From the NCBI RefSeq assembly GCF_026230105.1, contig NC_079481.1:14463042-14527041 (forward strand): a stretch of 64,000 nucleotides of DNA, read 5' to 3'. The position numbers and the translations under genes are program-made. Source of the stretch: Diorhabda sublineata. Taxonomy: Eukaryota; Arthropoda; Insecta; Coleoptera; Chrysomelidae. Below the pieces are notes generated by a model. It had not been told where the DNA came from, ran no database searches, and was given only the letters and a program-made list of their open reading frames with translations. Of this stretch, positions 48,600-60,389 are shown in pieces; the first letter of the stretch is position 1; every line of letters begins with the position of its first letter.

Positions 48600-49165
48600 T
48601 CAACAAATGATAAAAGAAGATTAAGAGAAGCTGGTTTTTTTGGAAGTGTTTTGATGAAGAAACTTTTTTCAAGATTTCAAAATAAAATTAAGAGATTGCA
48701 TCGTGCTTAAGAGTATAAAAAGTGTATACATGAAGAGTTAAGAAAAAGTTTTATGGAATGATGAGTCAAACTTTGGAGTTTTTGAGTCTAAGAGATAGAG
48801 GAGATTAGATCAATGTGTTATCCCTATTATAAAATACGGCAAAGGCTCTGTAATAGTTTGGAAATGATTTGGTAGAAGGGCGACTAGAGATTTAGTAGCA
48901 ATTGAAGGGATTTTTTAAAAAAAAGCTATATAAATATAAGAGAAAGCTAGTATGAGTAGCGCCTGATGAGAAGATAAATTTTCTGCCCATCAGGCATTGG
49001 CCAGAAAATTCATCTTCAAGCATGACAACGATCCCAAGTATTCATCGAAGCTGTTCAAAGAGTATTCGAAAGAATCGGAAAACGAGAATGTACTGAAAGT
49101 CTGTCTGAAAGCAGTGTCCTTTGCACTTTTGGAATATCCTGAAAAATGGAATGGAAGCAAATAGA
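48600..49165 (+). pseudogene. Tc1-like (Tc3/Bari-type) transposase fossil
   Basis: RRLREAGFFGSVLMKK, LWNDESNFGVFESKR (first catalytic Asp), IPIIKYGKGSVIVWK, RRATRDLVAIEGI, then FSAHQALARKFIFKHDNDPK (second Asp) and SSKLFKEYSKE. The QDNDPKHTS-type block and the GGSVMVW-type block identify the family. The third acidic block is missing. Stops lie between most motifs. Confidence 0.82.
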
Positions 49166-49879
49166 CAATAATTATTTATTTCCATATTGATTTAAATTTA
49201 TATTTTTCATGTTTATAACTAATTTCGATCAACCTCAATTTATATAAGAAACTCAAATTACAATTTCAAATTTGTACTCCAATTTTGTAAGTTCAATATA
49301 ATCTTGTAATCTTTAATTACAAATAGAACGGTAGTTAAGATATGTTTTTGTTACGATCGGATGCTTTTAAATTTGTTTGCTAGAGTAATAATGATTGATA
49401 AGTTCTTGAGAGATACCAATCAAACAAATAAACGTGTCTCGAGTGTTTGATTAGGATGAAGAGAGGAAACGATCGTGAATTTCGGAATTTTTTTTCATAT
49501 AGCCACAGAGAAAAATCAAAAATACCATACGTTATCTCATGTCTATACCATTTCCATTATTAGAAAATTATTGATAACAAATTAAAATTTCATTTATTGA
49601 GAATTGATATTTCAAAAAATAAGTAGCGGAATTAAATTCTGCATGTGCACATATGAAATATGAATATATAAGGAACATATATATAAGGAAGATGTTTTAA
49701 AAAACTTTACTTTCAACATTATATTAAAGTTAATATTATAAAAGTATAATATAATGAGAAAAATTTTTGCATTCAAATATTCCCACAGAAGTCTGATTCA
49801 TTCAGAACCAAATCACGTAAGCAAAAATATTTGTTAGGTTAGGTTTAGAATTTCCTTATCTTATCTTATCCTTGAATAA
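49166..49879. other. Non-coding, nothing recognised
   Basis: AT-rich. A short TTAGGTTAGGTTTAG at about 49,834-49,849 is too brief to count as telomeric repeat. Confidence 0.45.
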
Positions 49880-50290
49880 CCAACTGAAGTCAGCTTGTAA
49901 GAGTTGATACAACGATGTCTCCTTGCAAGTCAATAAAATGTGGAATTTCCCAAGGCTCAGTACTAGGTCCTATTTTGTCAGTAGCAAAATATGTCTTTTT
50001 GCAGATACTAGTTTCTCTTGGAGCAGCCCTGTTCTCACGTCCCTTCATAGGACTATATCTAGTGACCTTAAATCATGGTGCGATTCTAAAAAATTAAGAT
50101 TCTCCTTTTTTGCGCCGAGATCAGTTTACAAAGAACTGAACTTATCCACCACCTTAACAGTCTATTAAGCCCTTATTGAGTCGCATCTTCGTTATGTCCT
50201 TCCCTTTTGGGGTGCATGTGCTGCGACTCAATTTGAGCGAATCCTCAAATTACAACAAAGAGCTGTTAGATATTTACTTGCACTAAATAT
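49880..50290 (+). pseudogene. LINE reverse transcriptase fragment, internally deleted
   Basis: SIKCGISQGSVLGPIL (49,927-49,978) is the GxxQGSxLGP box of non-LTR reverse transcriptases. FADTSFSWSSPV, in a second frame, is the degraded FADDTSL box. SDLKSWCDSKKLRFSF follows. IESHLRYVLPFWGACAATQF and LKLQQRAVRYLLAL (about 50,175-50,285) form the C-terminal part seen in CR1/Jockey-like LINEs. Segments are missing between the motifs. It differs from the families at 32,455-35,870 and 47,658-48,420. Confidence 0.82.
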
Positions 50291-50334
50291 CTTTATTTAG
50301 TTATTTTTATGTTTGTTGCTGTAGTGTTGGTGAT

Positions 50335-50512
50335 TGTGTGTAGTGTGTAGTGATAGTGTGTAGTGTGTAGTGTGTAGTGTGTAGTGTGTAGTGTGTAGTG
50401 TGTAGTGTGTAGTGTGTAGTGTGTAGTGTGTAGTGTGTAGTGTGTAGTGTGTAGTGTATAGTGTGTAGTGTGTAGTGTGTAGTGATAGTGTGTAGTGTGT
50501 AGTGATAGTGTA
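50335..50512. repeat. Heptamer minisatellite (GTGTAGT)n
   Basis: About 180 bp of TAGTGTG units with occasional TAGTGA variants. A minus-strand reading frame of repeated THYTLH across it is an artefact of the repeat. It begins close to the 3' edge of the LINE fragment. Confidence 0.95.
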
Positions 50513-51859
50513 AACAGTGTGTTCAGTATGATTATTACCACCACTTCCAGAAATATGAAAAATTGCGTTAAATATAATTGATTAATAAGATGCTTATGTC
50601 GTTATAACGCCCTAAAACACAGTGCCCAATCGTCTGCCGTTATAAGCGAATACCCTCTTAAGGAAAATAAATCGCAATGTGTATCGTACTAACGACAAAA
50701 ACAGACAGAATACGAATCGCATAACTAAGTATTAAGCGACAAAACCACCATACTCTTGCACATGAAATAAGTACTGTAGTCTTTGATAAATTACTACTGC
50801 ACACAGCTAGTGTATCTAATTATAGTCCTTTTCACATTATCATCTTCCATACAGTCGAGGAATGTTCAGGATAAAACACAATTTCAAACACATTTCGAAA
50901 CCCATTCATCAAATGTTAAATGTTATATTCGAGGACCGTATGTGTATATATTTACTGGGAATTGAGATTTCCAGTTTTCGCCTTTCATACGATGAAATGA
51001 AATACGACTGTAATTTAGAGCTCAAAAGGGTTAGTGTAATCTCCGGGGCTTAAGGATACGTGGCGTGTTTAAGATATATTAAAAATGTATGTCAGCTCAA
51101 TTGAATATAAATGTTGTGGACAACTTTGTTCATCTTTTCACTCTTACCTCTAGAGTATTAGAACGTGAATGTTTGGTGGAATAGTCGAGACAATTTGTTA
51201 CTTGGAACTCGTCAACTATACATAGTTAATATTTTAGTAGTACATAAATGCTAAATAGCCAACATATTTTGTGTATCAAATCTATTATACATTTACTTTT
51301 TTTCAATCTCTTCTATGTAAATTTATTATAGCCCATCAAGAAGTACACATATAGATAAACAAACTTCATCTTTTCTACAGAGTGATTGATTAGTGTGATA
51401 AAGTTCAGTTCCTTATCAAAATCACATTTTTATAAATGAAACACCCTATATTTTCTTGCATATTTAGAATCAGCTTGACTATCATAACAATAATAATAAT
51501 AAGGGTTGTTAAATGTCCTATACAATGTGAGGGAAATTCAAGAATTAGGATAATACTCATTAAATCTGGTACAGAGTAAATCGAAATACTATTACATTAT
51601 TTCTCGGCTTTTTTCAAATTAATCACCCTGTATTTTATGTGAATATGGAAGAGTACTACCAATATATTTATTTTTTATAGAGCACACCGTATATCTTCAA
51701 TCATTAGTTCTTGAGATATTTCGATTAGTGATTGTAAACCTAAAACTAATCATTAACTAATTATTTGTGAATTGACTTAGATTTATTTGTCAAAAACTGA
51801 TATTTGATAATAAAATGATATATTAATAGGTACATTAAGGTTTTTTGAAACAAAAGTGC
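50513..51859. other. Non-coding with CACCCTGTA motifs
   Basis: No gene recognised. AAACACCCTATA (about 51,439), CACCCTGTATTTTATG (51,625) and a weaker CACACCGTATA (51,684) belong to the recurrent ACACCCTGTA set. Unassigned frames at 50,783-51,053 show no motif. Confidence 0.45.
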
Positions 51860-52300
51860 TTCACTATAAGCAAGAGTATACCATGAAGGTGTTCCTGAAA
51901 GGCGGGTTCCTTCAGGATTCAGTTAATTATCTAAATCATGAACGATTAAAATTTTCTGTTTTGGTGGCGGTTGGAAACCCACACACAGGTGTAAGAGGTA
52001 TTTCCAGCGGACAAGAACTGAGCTACTACGGTGTGTAAAGAATCCTTGACAAAAACGTCATGCATCCTTACGACATTCACTTGCAATAGGAATTAATTGA
52101 AGTTGATTTTGAGAAAAAACTAGCATTTTGTAGTTGCGCTTAAAGAAAAGATAATCCACAGAGACACTTTTACGACTGTGTCCTATTTGGAGATGAAGCC
52201 ACGTTTGTTAAATATGTTTGTGTCAACAGACAAAACTTCAACTATTATTCATCAACTAATACATATCACATAGTGACACACAGACAAATTAGATAGTCGT
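51860..52300 (+). pseudogene. Tc1/mariner-type DDE transposase fragment (DUF4817 group)
   Basis: Plus strand: NPHTGVRGISSGQELSYYGV, then across a stop RILDKNVMHPYDIHLQ, FEKKLAFCSCA, HFYDCVLFGDEATFVKYVCV (GDEAT, the first catalytic Asp) and NRQNFNYYSSTNTY. These cover the second helix-turn-helix to just past the first catalytic Asp; the rest of the domain is absent. Related in type to the copies at 10,217-11,037 and 37,725-38,778 but a different family. Confidence 0.8.
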
Positions 52301-52365
52301 TGAATTTGTTTTGGTTAATATATAGTAGAGTCATATTTTTTCAAGAAACATTTGAATGAAAACTG

Positions 52366-52690
52366 AATGAAATATGTTATGAAAGATGGATCGCTTCCAA
52401 GCATGCATAGATATCTTTGGAGATCATTTCTAACACATACTTATAATAATCAAGACGTGTGTGTATACTCTAGTGAATAAGATGGTGTTTTATTGATTTG
52501 TTCCTATAATTTATTTATTATACTGATTTCTTTCTTTGTATTCACAATTCAGCCTCAACATTACTATACAAATATAATAAAATGTCAGTTTTTAACAAAC
52601 AAATCGTAGCTAACTCACTATTGATTGTTAAATAGTATAATTAATGAGAGGATGGTCCAAGCATTACCTGGCCCAACAGAGCAAATACAA
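52366..52690 (+). repeat. Direct duplication, copy 1
   Basis: Shares with 52,838-53,155, in order: GATCGCTTCCAAGCATGCAT, CTCTAGTGAATAAGAT, TTGTATTCACAATTCAGCCT, ATAATAAAATGTCAGTTTTT and AATTACCTGGCCCAAC-like blocks. Moderately diverged, non-coding. Confidence 0.9.
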
Positions 52691-52837
52691 AAATGTGAAA
52701 TCACTCACAGAGTGCCAAATGTATGTTTTATAAAAAAAAACTTTCCTTGATCTTTAGTCTTTGTAGAACTTATACACATGACAAAAATCTGGAAAATATT
52801 TTTTCCACTCATTCTTTGGCCATTGGAAATAATGAAA

Positions 52838-53155
52838 TATTTTCTGAAAGATAGATCGCTTCCAAGCATGCATGAATATCTTTGAAGGTCTTTTCGAACA
52901 CATAATATGATAATCAAGACCTGTACACCTACTCTAGTGAATAAGATAGTTTTTTATTAATTCGTTCCCATAATTTATTTATTATGCTGATTGTTTTCTT
53001 TGTATTCACAATTCAGCCTCAACAATACTATATAGAAATAATAAAATGTCAGTTTTTGATAAACAAATCTTAACTAACTTACTATTAATTTTAGAATAAT
53101 ATAAATAATGAGAGGATGATCCAAGAATTACCTGGCCCAACAAAGAAAACACAAA
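52838..53155 (+). repeat. Direct duplication, copy 2
   Basis: Second copy of the about 320-bp unit at 52,366-52,690, separated from it by about 150 bp. Divergence of roughly 10-15% by eye indicates an old duplication or two insertions of one repeat. Confidence 0.9.
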
Positions 53156-56100
53156 CTGGCAACTACAATTTCCAATGTCTTAGGGTGCAAATTAACCCCT
53201 TGTAAATACATTATATTTTCATTATATTTTTAACACCTCTTTATAATTTTATTTACGTGTGATAAGCCTAAGAGGGTCAAATCCTCGGCGTGAAATCAGT
53301 TATTTTTTTGTGCTGGCAGTATACACGTAACCTTGTGTTGAAGGGCGGTAGAGGGCATATACGTTCTTTTCTTGAGCGCATGAATTTAATACTGTAAAAA
53401 TTTTTTGAACATTTCACACTTTTATTCTAAAAAGATTAAATAGATATTTAATCACTAATAATGAACTATATGTTATCGTCGAGAAATGAAATCAAATAAT
53501 AAAAATGTTATGTGATTTCGAAGAATGAAAATTACTTGTGCGCTTATGGTACAGTTTAAAAGTTCATTGATGGCAATATATACATTTCTTTAGGAAAACT
53601 TTCACCTCTTCCAATTAACGTGCTCAATTTTATCATCAGAGTGCCTTTTTTCGTTAATTTGCATTATGATTTTCATTTGATTGGACAAAGCTCTTTTAAA
53701 TACATAGACACGTGGTCTTAACGCTCGAAATAATTAGAGGTTTCAGTAAAAAAACTGCTAAATTGACTGGACTATTATGACCGAAAGGATACTCACTTAA
53801 AGCATTTAGTTCATCAATATCCTCATAATTACTTGGAATAACGTTGTCAGATGTCTATATTAACGCTAATGCTGTTGATATAATATCGGATGGACATGAC
53901 AGTTTCTTTGAAATCATATTTAGTACTACAATGGAAAAATGATAATTGATTTTTAATGGAAATTTATATGTCAATGTTTGACATTTTTCAATCTATAATT
54001 GACGTAGCACGAAGTTGTGTTGCTAATTGAAAAGAGGAAAAAATGTTTCTATAAAAATTATACCGGTATCAGCATTATGGACTACGGATTTCGTATAATC
54101 TGATTCACAAGTTCCATATCGCTCAGAACATGATCCGGAGCATCAAAAATGATGATTTTGGTCTTATTCCATTCAGAATGGCATATAGACACAGTTGAAA
54201 TATTCCAAATACTATTTGAGATAACCAAAATTTGGAATAAGATCGTTGAAGAGCAGAAAAGAAGTCTCACCTCCCGGAAATGTACCGAAAATGCTTATAA
54301 TTTCAACTTAGGGGCGAAAATAAGGGTAGAATAGTGGTGGTTTGGCTGCCGCGTGCAACGCCCCAATCTGACACATGAGCTATGAAAAATTATTTCACCT
54401 GATTAGATATCAATACTAAGGATTGAAAAAATGTATTTGGGTGCTGAGTAGATTTATAAATAAACAATAATCCGTCAACGAAAAAACGAAAAATTTTTAT
54501 CACAATTTTTTTATTAATTATGCTTTTGATAATTCGTTTTTTCAAGTTCAACATAAAAACGCTGATAATTTCAAAACTTTTTTCCAATTATTATTAATAT
54601 TTTGTTTTCCTATAATGGAAACCATATAAATATTATGATAATAAATAATAAGTAAGAATTGCTTTGTTCATAAGATTTCTTAAAACTTCTTTTTCTGGAA
54701 TTTTATCCTGAAAATAAAGATTTTTTGAAAAATCCTTACTTATCTTTTAGTTTTCTTCTAAACAAAAATCCCAAATTTCCGCTTTTCCGCCGCCAGAAAA
54801 GCTAGCAAACCCACGCAAGCAACAACAACCCTAGCCCTGCGGAGGAGCAATTCCTATATCAGGGCTCGCTCCAACATTCATAGCGCTATTTTATAATAAA
54901 ATTTCAAATAATTTAATCGGTTACTGCTACAGGAGGTAAAGTTGATTTTTCCTATTAGAAAAAATATCTACTTTGATTTAGACATAAATAAGTCGAAACA
55001 TAGATAAACATATCAGAAGGTCTAAGAAATAAGGAATTGAAGAGACATCTATATTTTTTTATATCAAAAAGTTTTTGTATATATTTTTAATATAACTTTT
55101 ATATAAATTATATTTTTGAATTTGTAGCTTTCTTTCTGTTTTCACTAATTTTTATTAAAATAACATAAACTATTGATGAAACGATAAAACACTTTTTTAT
55201 TCTTTATTGATTATTAAACAAATTAAGGTCTGAAACGGACCTCTGACTAATCTGTTTATTAATTTTTTCTATGTTATTCATTTATTTATTTAATTGATGC
55301 GAAATTTACGTTTTTTACTTTTCAATTCGAATCTTTTATAAACTAATAAAAATATGATAAGGGCATTTGAGAAAATTTTTGTTCTTCGTTAATAAATGAA
55401 CAAATTGAATTTTGCAGCCGAGCTTTATCTTTATTATTTAAAAAATCATTGATAATCATATTTGAAAACAATTTTTGGATGATGATAAAAAAATTAAATA
55501 TCAAAATTTTTGAATTTTTACAACGGGGATCTCTTCTAAACCATTTCAAGATTAGCTCCCAGAAATCAAAAAAAATCTTTGCTAAGGGAAAAAAGGGAAC
55601 TTTTTTCAAGCTGCTGCTTTTTCACTATCTTTTCTTGAATTCCGAGTATCTCAAATAGTTTTTGAAATACTTCAAAAAAATCAAACCCTTATCTTTTATT
55701 TCACTTTATTGTTTATAACTTTTGTATTGTTTTTTCAGCCCATCTTGGAATTTTGATATTTTATTTCAGATGTCATTGATTGCCAATTGATTTTTAATTT
55801 ATTTAGATGCCTCTTACAAAAGTATTTTCAGTTTTATTAGTCCACGTATATAAGTTCAAGTGTCTGCTACTTCAAATATCTTGTAATAAAACTTATTGGA
55901 GAAGAATGAATAGTTACTTTTTCAGATTATCAAGTAGCAAAACACAGAGCAATGGGTACCTAGTCCCCTATGATGTCAGAGTATTAATATAAATAAAAAT
56001 AATAAATGAAAATAAATCGTGTTACTGACACACCGATGGTGCTGCCTTAGTCAAACCCATATGACGTTTATGAAGTACCAGATTTCAAAAGACAACTTTC

Positions 56101-57437
56101 TTAACTTGCTTTAATACTTTCTAAAACACTTCTTGAACTTAGTGTGAATGGAATATTTCACATAAGATATTCATAGCGCTAGAAAGATCAATAATATTTG
56201 AAGAATTATCTCTAAAACCTCTTCTTTACCATTGACTCATTATACTTCATTCTTTTTAAATACTATTATCACGGATATGTGATATTTATATCTACCAGAT
56301 ATCTAGAATTCACTGATATAAACTGCACTCAATAAAATGAAATAACTACCGAGTATATTTGATTGGAATAAATTGCTAAGTCTGTGTGATTTCTGCTTCG
56401 TAACTAGATGTGAAAAGCTTACTTGTGAAATTTGTTGATGTTCAACCGAGTGAAAATACCTCTGCGAATGATGTAGAACCATTAACGTAGATTACGATAT
56501 AAAGTTCAGTGAGTTTTCACTTTGAGTAATCAGTATAAAACGTACTTAGAATCTATATGTAAACTTTGCAGAGAATACTATAGTTCGAAATGTTACCAGT
56601 ATTTACATTTCTTTCATTCGGATGGAACTTTTATTCCTTCAATGCCGAGAAGTTACATTGATGGAAAATGATACAGAAATCGTATTTTTCACATATAGAT
56701 ATTGAATCTACAATGATATATAGTGAACCTAAAAAAAGTATATTGAAGTATTAATTTAATTTAACAGATCAAGAATGATAGAAGTTCAACCTCTCTCAGG
56801 CTTAGTCATCAACGTCTTGAGTAGAATTCCCCCTGATTGCAAATTTTTGATCAAATTGCTTTTATTTGTTTATCTATATGAAGAGTCATTGGATTCTTAT
56901 CTAATAACCGAAATATTTAAATTCCGTATTCATTTCAAGACCTATAATCCAAAATTATTGAAAACAATTTTTTTGTATAGTTCGCCCGCCGTGCTGGCAA
57001 TTCAAGAAAAAATGAAGGTACTATCACATTAGTGGGGTATTCTTCTTGTATATTTTGTGAAAATTACCACTGTCTTCCCTGGAGGATTGATTCCAGCTCT
57101 TATCGAGCTTTCAATTCGAAATATTCAATAAAATCTTGGCATCGATTCTAAAAAGTCCTCTATCTACCACGAAATGTGAGAAATATATACATTCCTAGGT
57201 ATCTTGTCCTGGATTTATGTTCAGCAATACATTTTGAAAGTATGTGAATAGATATCTCATCCTTAGTTGACAAATACAGGTTAAGATACCTATTGGTTTC
57301 TGTTTAGATAGATCTCTGCTTATATCAGGAGTTTCTTCGCTTGTTTTGAATTTTTTAGACCGCTACACTGTTTGTAATTTAATATTATCATTAAATTATT
57401 ATTAAACTATTGAAAGTTAAGTTCATTAATGAAAACA
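53156..57437. other. 4.3 kb without a recognised gene; one GC-rich patch
   Basis: AT-rich with short motif-free frames. Positions 54,783-54,893 (CCGCCGCCAGAAAAGCTAGC, CCCTGCGGAGGAGC, CAGGGCTCGCTCC) stand out as GC-rich and contain short self-complementary pieces. The rest shows nothing supportable. Confidence 0.45.
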
Positions 57438-57655
57438 ACAACAGTTATGCACAGAGCTTTTTATATTTTAGTGAAGGAATTAATTACAACATGACAACGC
57501 TGCAATCTTCTATTTTGTAGCTTCATCAATTTCTTAACCTTACTGTAGAATCCGGTGTTGAGGATCTCTGAGTAGGATATCTCCTATGAAAAAAGTTCAA
57601 CTTTGGAATTGTAGAATTCACCCCAAAATATATTTTAAATCAGTTTTCACTTAAA
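57438..57655 (+). repeat. Direct duplication, copy 1
   Basis: Pairs with 57,739-57,955: both contain ACAACATGACAACGCTGCAA, TTAACCTTACTGTA, AATCCGGTGT and ACCCCAAAATATATTT. Non-coding. Confidence 0.9.
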
Positions 57656-57738
57656 GAGAGACCAAATTAATTGAGAAGATATTAAAAAAAATTTGGTAAC
57701 GAATAGAGATATACTCACCTCAGATCTAATCCAGTTTA

Positions 57739-57955
57739 ATACAACAATTATGCACAGAACTTTGTATATTTAAGGGAAGGAATAAATTACAACATGACAA
57801 CGCTGCAATCTTCTATTTTGTAACGTCATCGTTTTGTTAACCTTACTGTATAATCCGGTGTCGGGGATCTGTGAGTAGGATAGCTCCGATGAGCAAAGTT
57901 TAACTTTAGGACTGTACAATTTACCCCAAAATATATTTCAAATTGGCTTTCACTT
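57739..57955 (+). repeat. Direct duplication, copy 2
   Basis: Offset by about 300 bp from copy 1, with roughly 85-90% identity by eye. The 80 bp between the copies is not duplicated. Confidence 0.9.
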
Positions 57956-58940
57956 GATAAAACTTCAGGTAGTTTCGTTAACAACTAGTAGTTTTTCTCT
58001 TTTATATAAGTCGAAACCGTATAAAACTGGTGCACGTTTTGATTGTTCATATAATTTACTAACTGATTTCTATTTGAGTACTCCTGCTCATTCGACAGTC
58101 AAACGCGAATAATAAAAAGCCGATGTTGCCTTTTTATTGGTTGTCTACATCCCAGGGTATATAGAAATCCAATACTACCGGCTAGAAATATTCTAAAAAA
58201 TAGAATAACTCTGTCAGATTTCCATTTATTCCTAACTTTTTTTAAATGTTTTTATTATAAATTGATTTTAATTAATAAGATTTTCGTATTACTAAATGTG
58301 AATAAACTAGATCGTTAACGTTGAGTTATTTATATTGAGAATGGGATGCTACGGACATGATTCCAATATTGTAAATTCCTCTAGACCATGGATGTCAAAC
58401 TCGCTAACCGCAACAAACATTTCTTCGGATTGGGCGATGTATCGGCACACAATATTATTTAATAAAATAACAAACCTAGCAGAAAAGAAAATATAAGATA
58501 GATTGAATTTGGGGAAGTATTTTTCAATCAATCTTTTTTATTTGCTATCGTCAAACAAAATGTGAAAATTCAGAATATATCACGATTAAGTGATAACATA
58601 TTTGCTCAAACATTCTTCCTTTTACAAACGTCAATTAAATGAATTATCTTCTCCTTTTATTCTGTTAAAAAAAATATTTTCTACGCCGTTATAATATTCA
58701 CGTTTTTTTTGCATTAATTTGCATTAATAAAGAATGTAATTTCAGACAAAAAGCGTGAAAAAAGTACCGTAGCGGTTAATTTTTTACGCCTTTGCGTTAA
58801 AAAAAGTGCTGGCATGTGTTATTTTTAAACGCAATTATAAAATTGTTTTATCAATATAATGGACTGTGAATGGTTTCTTTCTCATGTCAATTCGTTTCTC
58901 TGAAAAACTGTCACACTTTTATTACTTGATGTCCGTTGAA
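57956..58940. other. Non-coding; possible old hAT-type end
   Basis: CTAGACCATGGATGTCAAAC at 58,381-58,400, followed by a GC-richer stretch to 58,450, recalls termini of hAT-derived repeats, but no partner end was found. TTTGCATTAA is repeated directly near 58,718-58,735. Confidence 0.3.
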
Positions 58941-58961
58941 GAAAATCCGTTTTGTGTCTAA

Positions 58962-59275
58962 TTGAATAATTCAAAGAGTGTAGTATTATTATTAATGATG
59001 AAAAGTAATAGTGAAGAAAGTTTTAACTGCACACCAGAGGATATTGTTGAATCGGCTACTGCAGCGTCTAAGAATCTTTTTCCTGCGAAATCCAGGGAAC
59101 AGTATTTAAACAAATATAATTATTCTATGGAGTGGAGTTCTAAAAAGGGCAAAAACAGCTCCACAGAAAGAGTGTTACTAGCTAACTTTGAAACTAAATC
59201 CAAAATATGTAAGTCTTCAACACTTTGGTCGTCTTATTCTAAACTGAAAGGCACCCTAATGATAATTGGTAAGAA
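58962..59275 (+). pseudogene. Crypton-like tyrosine recombinase, N-terminal domain fragment
   Basis: The frame (131 codons to 59,357) reads PEDIVESATAASKNLFPAKS, REQYLNKYNYSMEWSSKKGK, VLLANFETKSKICKSSTLWS and SYSKLKGTLMI. This layout matches the SAM-like core-binding domain of Crypton/KIAA1958-type tyrosine recombinases: a helix ending LPxKSRxxYxxxYxxFxxW, then ExVLLAYF, then KPSTLWSxYSMLK. A splice-donor-like GTAAGA follows at 59,269, where similarity stops. The catalytic domain (R..H..R..Y) is not found downstream, so this is a fragment or a first exon. Recognition is from motif memory. Confidence 0.5.
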
Positions 59276-59439
59276 TAATTATTCAAGGAATCAGTCTCCT
59301 ATACAAACTAATATATTCGGTGATAAGTATACAATTAAGTATAATATAATAATATAATATAATAATACAAATATGGAACTCAAACACTATAAATATTATA
59401 ACTCTGCTTCGTTTCGTTTGCGAAGAAAAACACATGTCT

Positions 59440-59790
59440 GCAAGTACAGTACAATGAACATTAGGGCCGTGTGGTTTCAGCAAAATGAAGCAACAACGCC
59501 TACAGCACGAGGCCCAATCGATTTCCCCGGCCGCCTAATTTCTCTCAGAGGTGATTTCCCATAGCCGGCGCGCTCTCCGGATTTGGATCCATGCGATTTT
59601 TATTTATAGGGTTATTTGAAATCTCTGGTTTATGACGATCGACCAGGGATCATTGCTCACCTGAAGAACAACATTCGTAATGCCATTGCCAATATACCCA
59701 TTATTATAGTGTATATCAGTGTATAGACAATAGAGGTTGTCACTTAACAGATGTTATTTGTAATTTTCAGCACCGAATAGGAGTAAAAAA
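59440..59790 (+). pseudogene. mariner-type DDE transposase C-terminal fragment
   Basis: RAVWFQQNEATTPTARG (the second catalytic site, with Asn where QQD is expected), FPGRLISLRGDFP, PARSPDLDPCDFYL (third Asp present) and GYLKSLVYDDRPGIIAHLKN, ending ANIP and a degenerate GCHLTDVI-type C-terminus at about 59,735. Two stops replace Trp-like positions. About ten residues are missing after TARGPID. Confidence 0.85.
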
Positions 59791-59950
59791 ATAATTAAAA
59801 CAATATCTGAAGTACTTTTGTTTTTATTAAACTTTCAAATAAGTAAGTTTCTCTGGGGCACCTTGTATAAAACTAAATAGAATGTTCATATATTTTTTCA
59901 TAGATTCTGATGTCCAAAAACCGATAAAAATATTTAGAAATTCCGTCGCA

Positions 59951-60176
59951 AGTTGAAGAAAATTCTAGAAGGACATTTTTATAAAACGCAATTGTATTAA
60001 ATATCGTAAACACTTCATCAGCATTCATTTTATTATAAATACGGATTATTGTAAACAACTTGTGGCAATGTTTATAGTTAATTCGCTTGAGAGATTAATT
60101 GTAACCATTCAATAATTGTAATTTTGGTATCAAATAAATTTTTAAAAATAATATTTGATTACCGAAAATTATATTT
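59951..60176 (+). repeat. Solo LTR related to the errantivirus LTR
   Basis: 226 bp, starting AGTTGAAGAAAATTCTAGAA and ending TATATTT, flanked by a perfect 4-bp duplication CGCA (59,947-59,950 and 60,177-60,180). It shares with the LTRs at 26,368 and 32,236 the blocks TTCTAGAAGGACATTTT, ATTGTATTAAATATCGTAAA, TATAAAT and TTGTAAACAACTTG, at moderate divergence. There is no internal sequence, so it is a solo LTR left by LTR-LTR recombination of a related family. Confidence 0.9.
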
Positions 60177-60389
60177 CGCATTATTTTTTTTACAATACTA
60201 AATTTCATAATAGAAAGAAAAAAACGTTTCATAATGAGAAAGAGTAAACATAAATGTATAAATTGAAATAAGAAAAATAATAAATATCGTGCTGTGTGTA
60301 TGTTGTGATGAATATGTGTGTTTCCATTTTGCCATAATTTTATTGAAATATATTCTCTTTAGATCTGTGAAATTAATCCTAACCTTTAA

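Noticed and set aside
49834..49849. TTAGG telomere-like sequence
   Set aside because: Only two to three partial units; too short to be an interstitial telomere array.
50293..50544. 83-codon minus-strand frame of repeated THYTLH
   Set aside because: Translation of the GTGTAGT minisatellite; no independent evidence of coding.
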